This document shows positions 18,253-26,004 of a stretch of DNA of 64,000 nucleotides, piece by piece. Position 1 is the stretch's first letter. The number at the start of each line of letters is the position of its first letter. The notes under the pieces were generated by a model that saw only the letters and a list, made by a program, of their open reading frames with translations, ran no database searches and was not told the DNA's origin. Both the position numbers and the translations under genes were made by a program. This DNA comes from JAZDFP01 sp043801445 (GTDB taxonomy: Bacteria; Planctomycetota; MHYJ01; JACQXL01): the NCBI GenBank assembly GCA_043801445.1, contig JAZDMB010000031.1:1-64000 (forward strand). The letters run 5' to 3'.

Positions 18253-19050
18253 CTACAACATTGTGTATATCTGCGCCTCCAGTTTCAGTTGTCCGTTATC
18301 CACGTACCAGACGCAATAGGACTTATCCGGAGTGCGGGTCGAAACCCAGTCATCTGCCTTAAGCGGGTCAGAAACGCTCTCCAGGAAATCCTTGATACGC
18401 TGGTTATGGTCGGCTAACTGTGTCGAATCATAACCGCTGGCTGTGACTATCACGCCGGTCTGGGTCAGGAGTTGGGTCAGTCCTGCCCTCAAGGTCGCTC
18501 TGAGCCGTGCCTTGGCGATGTCATAAGGACCGCCGCCGGGCAGAACCTCGGAACCTTCGGGCAATTGTCCCGCGAGGGTCTGGTTGCCGGTCAGCCAATC
18601 TCCCATAATGGCTGCGGCTTGTCTGCCCCGTGCCTTACTGCCGACCAGTCGTAGAACCCTGGTCACGCCTTCTTCCCAGGCAGATTGCTTTGCCTCGACT
18701 GCATCCTTGAACCGTTTGGCAAATACGCCGTCCACTTCCTCAAAAGCACGGTCTATGTTGTCATTATACTTGTTGTATGAATTGAGGATATTTGACCTCT
18801 GCATGGTTTTGATATCAGCCGCTGACAAATCGCCCTTGGAAACGAAACTGCCGTCTACTAAGGGTTCATATTTCTCGGCTGACGGGGTGGCAACTATCTG
18901 GCCGTATGCCGTATCATTAGGTAACCGCGCCTTACGGCGGTTATTCATAGTCTCGGCATTATTGGTCAGGTTTTGGACCCATTTCACGCCCATATCCGGG
19001 TCAGGCGTAATCAGGCTGAGCACCGGTATCGAAACTTTAGTGTGTATCAT
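18253..19050 (-). CDS. Uncharacterised protein of the accessory block (265 residues)
   Basis: Not recognised. The protein is soluble, with a helical middle (NSYNKYNDNIDRAFEEVDGV) and an Ala/Arg-rich stretch (SKARGRQAAAIMGDWLTG), and it ends in YCVWYVDNGQLKLEAQ. RBS AAAGGTGG 8 bases upstream. The composition and the neighbouring tail-fibre-like gene suggest a virion-type structural protein, but no capsid, portal, terminase or integrase is present in the window, so this is weak. Confidence 0.6.
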   Translation of the reverse strand: MIHTKVSIPVLSLITPDPDMGVKWVQNLTNNAETMNNRRKARLPNDTAYGQIVATPSAEKYEPLVDGSFVSKGDLSAADIKTMQRSNILNSYNKYNDNIDRAFEEVDGVFAKRFKDAVEAKQSAWEEGVTRVLRLVGSKARGRQAAAIMGDWLTGNQTLAGQLPEGSEVLPGGGPYDIAKARLRATLRAGLTQLLTQTGVIVTASGYDSTQLADHNQRIKDFLESVSDPLKADDWVSTRTPDKSYCVWYVDNGQLKLEAQIYTML

Positions 19051-19096
19051 TTTTGTTCACCACCTTTCATAAAAGTTAAAAGTTATAAGTTAGAAG

Positions 19097-19175
19097 TTTC
19101 CGCCAAAGGCGGATCCGCCTCAAGCGGAAAAAGTCAGCCTGCCCTTCTGCTCCGACGGAAAGAGCAAAAGTCCGT
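19097..19175 (+). repeat. Partial family E-like repeat, intergenic
   Basis: TCCGCCAAAGGCGGATCCGCC matches the left half of family E. The remainder (AAGCGGAAAAAGTCAGCC, then TCCGACGGAAAG) is diverged. It lies between the zinc-ribbon gene and the 265-residue gene. Confidence 0.5.
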
Positions 19176-19193
19176 CTGGCAGACCAACTTCTT

Positions 19194-19454
19194 CTATTCC
19201 TTTGTGTTCTTTGTGTCTTTGTGGTTAGAATTCTCCTTATCTATTCTATCAATAATTTCATCCTGCCATTTATCGTTCTGTTCGCGTTCCCCGGATGTTT
19301 GGATGGGCTCTTCATTCAACCGCGGGTTATAGCGGAAACCGCCCCTGGGACGGGTCTTGTCATAACACTGTTTACAAAGCCAATCCTCGTTATTACGGTC
19401 ATATGGACCTATCTCTTCACCGCATTTGCAGCATTTGCCGAATTCGCTTACCAT
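19194..19454 (-). CDS. Small zinc-ribbon protein with repeat-derived C-terminus
   Basis: A protein of 86 residues starting at the ATG at 19454, chosen because AAGGAGG lies 8 bases upstream; an in-frame ATG further up lies in a repeat. CCKCGEEIG and WLCKQCY supply four cysteines for a zinc ribbon, followed by a charged tail. The last residues (NHKDTKNTKE) are a translation of the CACAAAGACACAAAG word family, which also supplies the stop. The leader GGATAACGATATGGTAA is almost identical to that of the protease gene upstream. Function unknown; probably nucleic acid or protein binding. Confidence 0.6.
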   Translation of the reverse strand: MVSEFGKCCKCGEEIGPYDRNNEDWLCKQCYDKTRPRGGFRYNPRLNEEPIQTSGEREQNDKWQDEIIDRIDKENSNHKDTKNTKE

Positions 19455-19469
19455 ATCGTTATCCTCCTT

Positions 19470-19545
19470 ACTCACCACAAAGGACACAAAGGGCACAAAG
19501 CAAAATTATTCTTTGTGTTCTTGGTGCTCTTTGTGGTTAAGAAAT
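19470..19545. repeat. CACAAAG-word palindrome (family B) at the protease 3' end
   Basis: CCACAAAGGACACAAAGGGC is followed after AAAATTAT by CTTTGTGTTCTTGGTGCTC and TTTGTGG, an almost symmetrical hairpin. It overlaps the last ten codons of the protease gene (NHKEHQEHKE is its translation) and lies just before the zinc-ribbon gene's leader. Confidence 0.7.
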
Positions 19546-20273
19546 TCGTATATCTGATTGATAGGAACAATTCCAGCCATAGTTGTAACGAGTTGGAATT
19601 GATAAACCTTGACCCAGACTGCTATCCCAATCACTTCAAAGGTTCTGGCATCATAGACCGGACCGCCGGAATTTCCTGGAAGTATAGGACTACTGATTTC
19701 CCAAAATGGACATTGAGCAGTGAGCAATGAAAATTGTGCGTTGTTAATTGCTAATTGCTCATTAATCGCCGTGATATGTCCATAAGAGGGTCTTGGGTCT
19801 AATCCAAGCGAGCAACCAACAACCCAGACCGGAGCGAACAGATATGGGGTATAATCTCGTGGTGCTAATCGTGCAGAATAGATATTAGAAATTAGATGTT
19901 GGATGTTAGATGATTTCAAGAGTGCCAGGTCTTTTGTAGTATCCGTAATAACAACAGAGGCAGTAATAACCGTTGAGTCATATAATTCTATATTAACTAC
20001 GCTTTGCTTATCTACTACATGACAAGCAGTTAAAATATAAATTGTATTCTTTGTGTCTTTGTGGTTAAAGATTACTCCGCTTCCGGTACCAAACCCAGTT
20101 GTAATTCTTACTGTTGGGTAAAGAAGTTTTTCGTATTCATCCTGATACGGCGTATATGAAACCTTATCCAATGAAATCGTTATCTCTTTTACTTCTCTCT
20201 GCGGACTCTGCGTCTCTGCGGTGCATATTATTGCTATTACCAACAACCCATAAACAACAAATCTCTTTACCAT
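19506..20273 (-). CDS. Secreted trypsin-like serine protease with repeat-word insertions
   Basis: A protein of 255 residues. Signal peptide about 1-19. The chymotrypsin-fold core has an intact triad: His85 in ILTACHVV, Asp115 in TTKDLALLK, Ser202 in LPGNSGGPV. Without a PDZ domain it is shorter than DegP-type enzymes. Several stretches read like translated dispersed repeats: SPQREVKE near the N-terminus, NHKDTKN at 70-76 between two core strands, NIQHLISNIYSAR at about 123-135, INEQLAINNAQF at about 170-181, and the C-terminal NHKEHQEHKE. All keep the frame and spare the catalytic residues. RBS GGAGGG. It is followed by the zinc-ribbon gene. Confidence 0.85.
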   Translation of the reverse strand: MVKRFVVYGLLVIAIICTAETQSPQREVKEITISLDKVSYTPYQDEYEKLLYPTVRITTGFGTGSGVIFNHKDTKNTIYILTACHVVDKQSVVNIELYDSTVITASVVITDTTKDLALLKSSNIQHLISNIYSARLAPRDYTPYLFAPVWVVGCSLGLDPRPSYGHITAINEQLAINNAQFSLLTAQCPFWEISSPILPGNSGGPVYDARTFEVIGIAVWVKVYQFQLVTTMAGIVPINQIYEFLNHKEHQEHKE

Positions 20274-20514
20274 ATCGTTACCCTCCTTTTAGAGCCAGTT
20301 TGAACTCAGTGAATTACTGGCTCTTATCCCGACTACTCGTCGGGGCCGGAGATTATCCGCAGAATCAGTTAAATCCGCGGTTCCATTCGCTTCTCTCCTA
20401 CACCTATATGGGCTAAGTGAAATGCCAAGGTATATTTCAGGGGGTAAAAAAAATGGCTGATTGTCTCTAAGTGCTTATAAAATATGGGAATAAAAAAATA
20501 TGAGATTTTTTAGA

Positions 20515-20535
20515 TAAGTGCAAAGTTTGCACTTA
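20515..20535. promoter_or_regulatory. Perfect palindrome, operator-like
   Basis: AAGTGCAAAGTTTGCACTT is an inverted repeat with 9-base arms around one central base; one more pair extends it on each side. It lies 50 bases before the 22-bp tandem array. A half-site-like CTAAGTGCTTA lies about 45 bases to the left. There is no U-run, so a terminator is unlikely; a protein-binding site is plausible. Confidence 0.5.
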
Positions 20536-20583
20536 GGTGGTGGGGGGTGGGGGGAGGTCTGGGAGGTGGGAGCGCCGGGTAAT

Positions 20584-20891
20584 ATGCTTGAGGGGTCTTC
20601 GTTATATGCCTGAAGGGTCTTCGCTATATACCTGAAGGGTCTTCGTTATATGCCCGAAGAGTCTTCGCTATATGCCTGAAGGGTCTTCGCTATATGCCTG
20701 AAGGGTCTTCATTATATGCCTGAAGGGTTTTCGTTATATGCCTGAAGGGTCTTAGCTACATACCCGAAGGGTCTTCGCTATATGCCTGAGGGGTCTTCGC
20801 TATATGCCTGAAGGGTCTTCGCTATATGCTTGAAGGGTCTTCGTTATATACTTGAATGGTCTTCGCTATATGCCAGAAGGGTCTTCGTTAT
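20584..20891. repeat. Tandem array of fourteen 22-bp units (array 1)
   Basis: Fourteen consecutive units of exactly 22 bp share the core CTGAAGGGTCTTCG and end in TTAT or CTAT. Each contains the small inverted repeat GAAG-GGT-CTTC. Substitutions are scattered but no unit changes length. It is non-coding, since 22 is not a multiple of 3. It lies between the protease cluster and the ParB/phosphoribosyltransferase operon. Unit length and constant phase are typical of plasmid iterons or centromere sites, but also of minisatellites. Confidence 0.9.
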
Positions 20892-21015
20892 ATAGGGGTT
20901 GGGGACAAGATTGAAAATGCGGGATTAGAGTTTCAGTAGTGTTAATCCATGTATCATATCCCCAGAATTTGGTGATTAAATAGTAACCCCTCGTAAGGAA
21001 AGGGTATTTCTGATA

Positions 21016-21789
21016 CTAATAATCTCTTGGCAGTAATGCCTGCCATCTTTTTCTCACGCCATCAAAGTGTTCATACTCAACATCGTGTTTCCAGATAAAA
21101 GGTAATGTATTATTTGGCACAGTGAAATAAAAAGCTAGAAGTAAACCAAGAGACCAGTAACAATTTACGTTAACATCTATTCTTGTATTTATATCTTTTA
21201 AAAATCTTTTTTCTTCCTCACTAAATACACTACATCTACCACTAAGATATTGACACTGGTTTTCTTCTAGTATGTAGCCTGGCATTACCTTTATGTTTGT
21301 GTTATCGTGCACATATTTAATTCCTTGGGGAGTTGCACATAAACATAACAAATAACCCTTATGACTAGGATTCATAATTTGATTTAGTTTATCTGTAATG
21401 TGCTTTACAGATTGGTTTCCCGTCCCTATTAGATCATCAATAAATACTATTTCTGATCCGCTAGGTAATTTAGAAATTTTCCACCCCTCAATTATTTTTT
21501 TGCTATATTCCTTAAACGCATGTCGAAATTCATATATAAGAACATCGCCACTTTTACCTTCTTCTCCAAACTTACAAATATAACAATTACTACTTTCAAT
21601 CAGTTTCCTATTATTTGATATTACTTTGCGTAATAGACTTCTTATTTCTCTGCTATTTAATATTATAAGATTATCAAGTATTTTCTGAAATAACGACTCG
21701 TCCATTTTTATCTGTGATTTCCATCTATTAATAGAATTATGGATATAGCCATTATATATACGCAACTTATCTTCTATATTCATTGGCAT
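21016..21789 (-). CDS. Phosphoribosyltransferase-like protein (PRTase-CE type) coupled to a ParB-like gene
   Basis: A protein of 257 residues. IVFIDDLIGTGNQS at about 120 is the PRPP-binding loop of type I phosphoribosyltransferases (two acidic residues, then TGxx). The rest does not resemble a known purine or pyrimidine salvage enzyme, and the end (LPFIWK, then KRWQALLPRDY) is like the PRTase-CE group described from conflict systems; that family call is from memory. Cys residues cluster around 75 and 180. The first ATG (21789) overlaps the TAA of the ParB-like gene by one base (TAATG), so translation is coupled; a second ATG follows two codons later. Low GC content, unlike the nearby protease genes. 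Confidence 0.65.
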   Translation of the reverse strand: MPMNIEDKLRIYNGYIHNSINRWKSQIKMDESLFQKILDNLIILNSREIRSLLRKVISNNRKLIESSNCYICKFGEEGKSGDVLIYEFRHAFKEYSKKIIEGWKISKLPSGSEIVFIDDLIGTGNQSVKHITDKLNQIMNPSHKGYLLCLCATPQGIKYVHDNTNIKVMPGYILEENQCQYLSGRCSVFSEEEKRFLKDINTRIDVNVNCYWSLGLLLAFYFTVPNNTLPFIWKHDVEYEHFDGVRKRWQALLPRDY

Positions 21790-22730
21790 TAGTCAATATG
21801 TTCAATAATTCTTTTCAGGTTATTTTTTAGCTTTTTTAATTGGTCTACAAGATAAGCATCATTAATAATGTCAGGGTTTATTGTTTCTAGGTTCTCATTT
21901 AAATAACTAATGTATTTAATAATATTTTTCCTAGTCCGATCTTGTTCAATATCTTGAACTGCGAAAATTTCCAGTCCTATATCTTTCTCTCTGATAAACT
22001 TGCTAATTTTCGACTTAAAGTCATTAAACTTATCAATACTTTCGTAATAAGCCATGCATTTACGCATATCACGAAACTCTTTAACATCAGTGATAAGTGC
22101 GTTTAGGAATTTATCCTTGCAAGCGTCAATAAAAACCTCTATTTTATCAGGATATCTGAATTCATCTTCGTGACCTAATCGATATGCTACTGCATAGATT
22201 TCGATAAAAAAATCGGTCGATATTTTACTGCTTTTTGCCATTAGGGTATTACGATATTTCTCAGGAAACCATAGCAACATTTTACACCGCCTAACCATAG
22301 ATTTATTGACCCCAGTAAAATTAGACAGCGTGGCGTCATTATCCGTTTTTAATTTTTTTATAAGAACATCTAATTTCAATGCTGTTGGAAATAGTGCCCA
22401 TTCTCTCCTGAAATGATGGATATTAAACATAAAAAGAATGTTTTGTGTAACATCTTCCGGCTCATCAATAATGTTCGCTGGTACCAACTTTAAATTTAAC
22501 TGTTGTGCGCAACGCCATCTTCTTTCCCCGTCCAATAAAACATATTTTGTCTTAGGAAAGCTTTTCTTGTTTTCATAAATAGTTAGAGGGACAAGAATGC
22601 CAACTTTTTCTATTGAGTCTTTTAGTTCCTTTAATTCTTCTTCATCAAATATCATTCGTGGGTTGTGTGGGTTTGGAGAAATATCTGATGGTGATACTTG
22701 CAAAAGTGTTCTTTTTTTTATTTCTGCCAT
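21789..22730 (-). CDS. ParB/Srx-fold nuclease-like or CTPase protein with HTH
   Basis: A protein of 313 residues. The ParB N-terminal fold is at about 10-115, with SPNPHNPR, LKELKDSIEKVGILVPLT and the GERRWRCAQ box that binds nucleotide in ParB and sulfiredoxin-like folds. An HTH-like segment follows (LSNFTGVNKSMVRRCKMLL, about 130-155), then a helical C-terminal half with no ParB dimer domain that I recognise. No ParA is nearby, so chromosome partition is unlikely. It pairs with the phosphoribosyltransferase-like gene, and ParB-fold proteins in such pairs are thought to belong to anti-phage or plasmid systems (inference). RBS AAAGGAG, 7 bases from the ATG. Confidence 0.8.
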   Translation of the reverse strand: MAEIKKRTLLQVSPSDISPNPHNPRMIFDEEELKELKDSIEKVGILVPLTIYENKKSFPKTKYVLLDGERRWRCAQQLNLKLVPANIIDEPEDVTQNILFMFNIHHFRREWALFPTALKLDVLIKKLKTDNDATLSNFTGVNKSMVRRCKMLLWFPEKYRNTLMAKSSKISTDFFIEIYAVAYRLGHEDEFRYPDKIEVFIDACKDKFLNALITDVKEFRDMRKCMAYYESIDKFNDFKSKISKFIREKDIGLEIFAVQDIEQDRTRKNIIKYISYLNENLETINPDIINDAYLVDQLKKLKNNLKRIIEHID

Positions 22731-22829
22731 TATAAACTCCTTTTATAGTTTTATTAATTCCGTAATTTCGGTGACACAATATTTAATTCTCCTGTTTTCT
22801 ATATATTACATTCTGCCTACTATTTCAAC

Positions 22830-23175
22830 TTATTTCTTCTTATCTTTCCTCTCCGAGCGGTCGGTGATGTGCATTACTTCTTTAATTGCCCTTTCCCGGT
22901 TATAGAGTTGGCGCTTGGAGGTCTTCAATAGATGAGCCACCAAATCCATATTCTCGACCATCGCATAAAAGACCACGAAGAGCAGGTCAAATAGGGTAAA
23001 ATGCTTGAGTATAACCTTCTGGTTGACCAGGAACAATAATACCGCCTTGGCAAATAGTTTGAAGGTCAGGCGCTCGCCGGAATAATCACTGGGCAGGTGA
23101 AACTTGCCTGACTCAATAACCTTCTCGAAGAATGAGAGTTTCTTCTCATCTTCGCCATAAGTGTGAATTCTTCAT
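22830..23175 (-). pseudogene. Small hydrophobic-helix gene with a frameshift after codon 2
   Basis: The ATG at 23175 has a good AAAGGTGA site, but its frame stops after a few codons. Skipping one A after the second codon opens a 115-codon frame (IHTYGEDEKKLSFFEK...) that runs to 22830 and ends in a basic tail. The protein has two hydrophobic stretches (FKLFAKAVLLFLVNQ and TLFDLLFVVFYAM) and a helical C-terminus. Not recognised. Either a +1 frameshift, an assembly error, or translation from a rare start (TTG at 23036). Confidence 0.5.
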
Positions 23176-23272
23176 AGACCGTCACCTTTAATACCTTTCC
23201 CTATTTCGTTATTGAACTCATAAGGGTGAAATAGGAAGTCGGCCACCCAAAACCGGGTGAAAGGGCGGGAAA

Positions 23273-23465
23273 CTAATCCGCCTTATGCCTCCTTATTTTT
23301 ATATGCCCGTCGTCTTTAGGAATCAGGTTCTTAGTATGAATGCGTTGTTTTAGGTTATTATCATCAGAGGGGTGGCAAAAGGCGATAATGCCGCGGGGGT
23401 GAGTCACAGCAAAATCGCCCTTATGCCGCGGAGGAACTGGGACACTCTGATAATAATAATGTCAT
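23273..23465 (-). pseudogene. Small ORF with frame break right after the start codon
   Basis: An AAAGGAGGTGAGG site precedes the ATG at 23465, but the ATG frame gives only 14 codons. Removing one base after the ATG opens 63 codons (HYYYQSVPVPPRHKGDFAVT... to DDGHIKIRRHKAD). The codon content looks like protein rather than noise. The next gene downstream has the same kind of break. No family recognised. Confidence 0.4.
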
Positions 23466-23528
23466 ATTTACTGCACCTCACCTCCTTTCGCCACATATAT
23501 GAACGTTTGAGACACCCGAAAAACTGCA

Positions 23529-23636
23529 TGCCCCGTTAGAAAGAACCATAATTAGAGATAAAGACAAACATATTAGTCTTTCACATCGTCCAAGAACTTT
23601 CTAACGGGCTGAGAAGCTCAGAAAACTTGCTACTGC
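23529..23636 (+). repeat. Family D element, copy D4
   Basis: 108 bp, arms CCCGTTAGAAAGAAC and GAACTTTCTAACGGG, tail GAGAAGCTCAG...CTTGCTACTGC. The loop (TTAGAGATAAAGA, AACATATTAGTC) matches D8 closely. The stretch 23640-23865 holds only family C words and no gene. Confidence 0.85.
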
Positions 23637-23865
23637 ATCGAATCTCAATTTTTATCAATAAATATGCGCCTTCCAAGACATACAGATTTGCCACAGACCC
23701 GCCTGCGCCGAGGCTTCGGCGGGCAGGGATTTTACGGATGGGCACGGATTAAAACCGGTGTGTGTCACCGAACCCATTAAGTGGTCAAGATTATGTTTGA
23801 CAATGACAGTTAGCTTTGATATGACGAATCCCGATTAATATGATAATGAATAAATATCAAACAAT

Positions 23866-25206
23866 ATGAAAATCATTACTAAAAAGGCTTGCCCCGTTAG
23901 AAGTATCCTTACAGACTCTGACACTGGAAACAACGTCCCTTCTGACACTTCTAACGGGGTGAAGAAGCCCAGAAAACTTGCTACTGCATTAACGCGGATA
24001 ATAATCGGGTTGGTTTTGATAACCATCATTTGCCTGATTGCCGGGCAATTCTACTGTATAATCGAAGTCCCGCCTTATATCGCCGGAAGAGCTCCGGATA
24101 TAAAATTTGCACCTGCCAAATATGGTAAAGGCGAATTGGTATTTGAAAATGGTATACCCATTCTTATTCTGCGCGGCAGCCCACAGGAAATCGGCGAACA
24201 ACAAGGTCAATTGCTTAAACCTCAATTGAGCTTGTCAGTGGATACTTACTTAACCCGTTTCCTTAATAAGGAATCCACTAAGGATATTGCCATAAATGCA
24301 ATGAGAAGAATGAAACCATTTGTTCCTCAAACATATCAACTGGAATTAGAGGAAATAAGTAAAGTAACCTCTATTTCTTATGATAGGTTATTATTACTGC
24401 AGACCATAATAGATGAGCCGCGTCTGCCGCGTTGCAGCGCGATTATGGCGTCTGAACCGGCTACCGGCCGGCCCGCCAAAGGCGGATCTGCCGTAGGCAC
24501 AGAGGAGCAGGGGGAAAACCGCATCCGACCGGGAATAATATTCGGCAGAAATCTGGATTTCCTGTCACTGGGCGTAGCCGAACGTTACAGTTTAATCACG
24601 GTCTATCATCCTGAGAACAAAAAGGTATTTGCCTCCGTCACCTGGCCCGGATTTGTGGGCGTGCTTTCCGGTATTAATGAGGATGGGTTATCCTTGGCAA
24701 TACTTTTGAGTTTGAGTAGCTGGGAGACTAATACTGCCGGAACGCCATCTATGATGCTTTTGCGCAAGGTATTGGAAGAAGCATCGAATGTCGAAGAGGC
24801 AATCAAAATAATAAATCAAGCCAAAAGGGTTTCGCCCATTAATCTGGCGCTGGCTGATGCCCGCAACAATTCTGCCGTAATTGAAATTACCTGGGATAAA
24901 ACCCAGGTTCGTTATCCTGACGAGTCGGGATTGCTTTATTGCACCAATTGGTTTATGAGCAAAGAAATGACAACCGGCAATGGTGATTATCGCTATGACA
25001 CAATAGAACGGTTAGCAAAGAAATATTACGGCAGAATCGGATTGACTGAAACGATTGACATTCTTAAATCAGTTGCCCTATTCCGTATAAATTTGCAATC
25101 AATGGTGATATACCCGCAGGAAAAGGTGGTTTATTTGGCAATCGGCTCGCTCAACGCGGCTAAAGAGGAATTCAAAAAAGTGGATTTAATGCCATACCTC
25201 AAATAG
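23866..25206 (+). CDS. C45-type Ntn-hydrolase (acyltransferase/peptidase) with two in-frame repeat insertions
   Basis: A protein of 446 residues. A short basic start (MKIITKKA), then about 33 residues encoded by a family D element, then a membrane helix (RIIIGLVLITIICLIAG). The Ntn-hydrolase domain follows with GSPQEIGEQQGQLLKPQL, and Cys190 (RCSAI), the expected autocatalytic nucleophile, then GRNLDF and INEDGLSLAILLS. The family cleaves itself before the Cys and hydrolyses or transfers amide-linked acyl groups (isopenicillin N acyltransferase relatives). The substrate here is unknown; the helix suggests membrane attachment facing outwards. A family E element gives residues 203-221, in the loop just after the nucleophile strand. 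Removing both inserts restores a normal-looking family member. Confidence 0.85.
   Translation: MKIITKKACPVRSILTDSDTGNNVPSDTSNGVKKPRKLATALTRIIIGLVLITIICLIAGQFYCIIEVPPYIAGRAPDIKFAPAKYGKGELVFENGIPILILRGSPQEIGEQQGQLLKPQLSLSVDTYLTRFLNKESTKDIAINAMRRMKPFVPQTYQLELEEISKVTSISYDRLLLLQTIIDEPRLPRCSAIMASEPATGRPAKGGSAVGTEEQGENRIRPGIIFGRNLDFLSLGVAERYSLITVYHPENKKVFASVTWPGFVGVLSGINEDGLSLAILLSLSSWETNTAGTPSMMLLRKVLEEASNVEEAIKIINQAKRVSPINLALADARNNSAVIEITWDKTQVRYPDESGLLYCTNWFMSKEMTTGNGDYRYDTIERLAKKYYGRIGLTETIDILKSVALFRINLQSMVIYPQEKVVYLAIGSLNAAKEEFKKVDLMPYLK
23890..23987 (+). repeat. Family D element, copy D5, inside a coding sequence
   Basis: 98 bp, about 93% identical to D2 (12472-12569). It lies in frame between codon 8 and the membrane helix of the C45 hydrolase. 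Deleting about 99 bp joins the basic N-terminus directly to the helix. Confidence 0.9.
24472..24528 (+). repeat. Family E element in frame in the C45 hydrolase gene
   Basis: 57 bp (CCCGCCAAAGGCGGATC to ACCGCATCCGA), exactly codons 203-221. It is read in the opposite orientation from the copies in the oligopeptidase and anti-sigma genes, so it gives a different peptide (PAKGGSAVGTEEQ...). No stop codon arises in either orientation used. Confidence 0.85.
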
Positions 25207-25385
25207 GAATAATTAACCGGGAATGACGTCGGACGATTACAAAGATTTGCCACACCTGCCCGAATAAACATTCGTTCAGGCGGGGAGACACATAGGACAC
25301 AGAGATGTTAAATTAAAAGTTAAAGGTTAAAAGTATCAATCTGTAAACGGATTAAAACCGGTGTCTGTCACGACCTGATATTGGT

Positions 25386-25598
25386 TTATTTTATTACTAC
25401 ATATTCGGCAAGAGAAGAAGACTCAGGTAAAGATTGTTTATCCTCAGCCATTCCATCAAGATGCATTTGAATAGCATCATACATATTCTTTTCTGTTTCC
25501 CGGGTGGTTTTGCCTGTGGCAATACAGCCGGGCAAATCAGGTGAATAAGCGGAATAATTTCCATTTGCCTTTTCAATAACAATTAAGAAACGATGCAT
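25386..25598 (-). CDS. HicB-like antitoxin without a HicA partner
   Basis: A protein of 70 residues with the HicB ferredoxin-like fold: FLIVIEKANGNYSAYSPDLPG followed by CIATGKTTRETEKNMYDAI and helix MHLDGM. HicB normally neutralises the HicA mRNA interferase encoded next to it, but only repeats flank this gene on both sides (25207-25385 and 25599-25830). It may be a remnant, or a stand-alone HicB-type protein. No C-terminal DNA-binding domain. Confidence 0.75.
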   Translation of the reverse strand: MHRFLIVIEKANGNYSAYSPDLPGCIATGKTTRETEKNMYDAIQMHLDGMAEDKQSLPESSSLAEYVVIK

Positions 25599-25833
25599 AA
25601 TTATATAAATTATATATTCCCCAGTGGTTTGTCAATATAAAATTAGCCACAGAGACACGGAGAAATATAGGACACAGATGAACGCAGATGGACACGGATA
25701 ATTTTATAAAAGGGATATGAATACAAGAAAGAAAGAAATAAACCACCAAGTAGGCAGGCAGATGAACGCAGATGGACGCGGATAATTTTATAAGGAGGCC
25801 AGGAAAACAGGATAATTATTTACTTGCGCTGAG

Positions 25834-25946
25834 GCAGTAGCAGTAACAAGGTTAGCTTCTCAGCCCGTTAGAAGCGTTCTTTGAATGGGATGTAAGACTT
25901 TCTGATAGGTTATTATCTCCTCTACGGTTTCGCTTCTAACGGGGCA
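25834..25946 (-). repeat. Family D element, copy D6 (right boundary of the accessory block)
   Basis: 113 bp, the exact reverse complement of D3. With flanks, about 177 bp are shared in inverted orientation with 16676-16852. It lies 58 bases downstream of the NfeD-like gene's stop codon. Confidence 0.9.
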
Positions 25947-26004
25947 GGGGATAGAGAAGTATGCAGTATGTAGAAGGTCTGGCAAGAAAAGAGGGAACGT
26001 AAGA

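Noticed and set aside
20584..20891. CRISPR array
   Set aside because: Units follow each other directly without spacers and are only 22 bp; no cas gene is in the window. The same holds for 48774-49081.
25386..25598. HicAB toxin-antitoxin pair
   Set aside because: Only a HicB-like frame is present; no HicA-like frame with the conserved His was found on either side.
16676..25963. Complete prophage
   Set aside because: A tail-fibre-like protein and small zinc proteins are suggestive, but integrase, terminase, portal, capsid and lysis genes are all missing.
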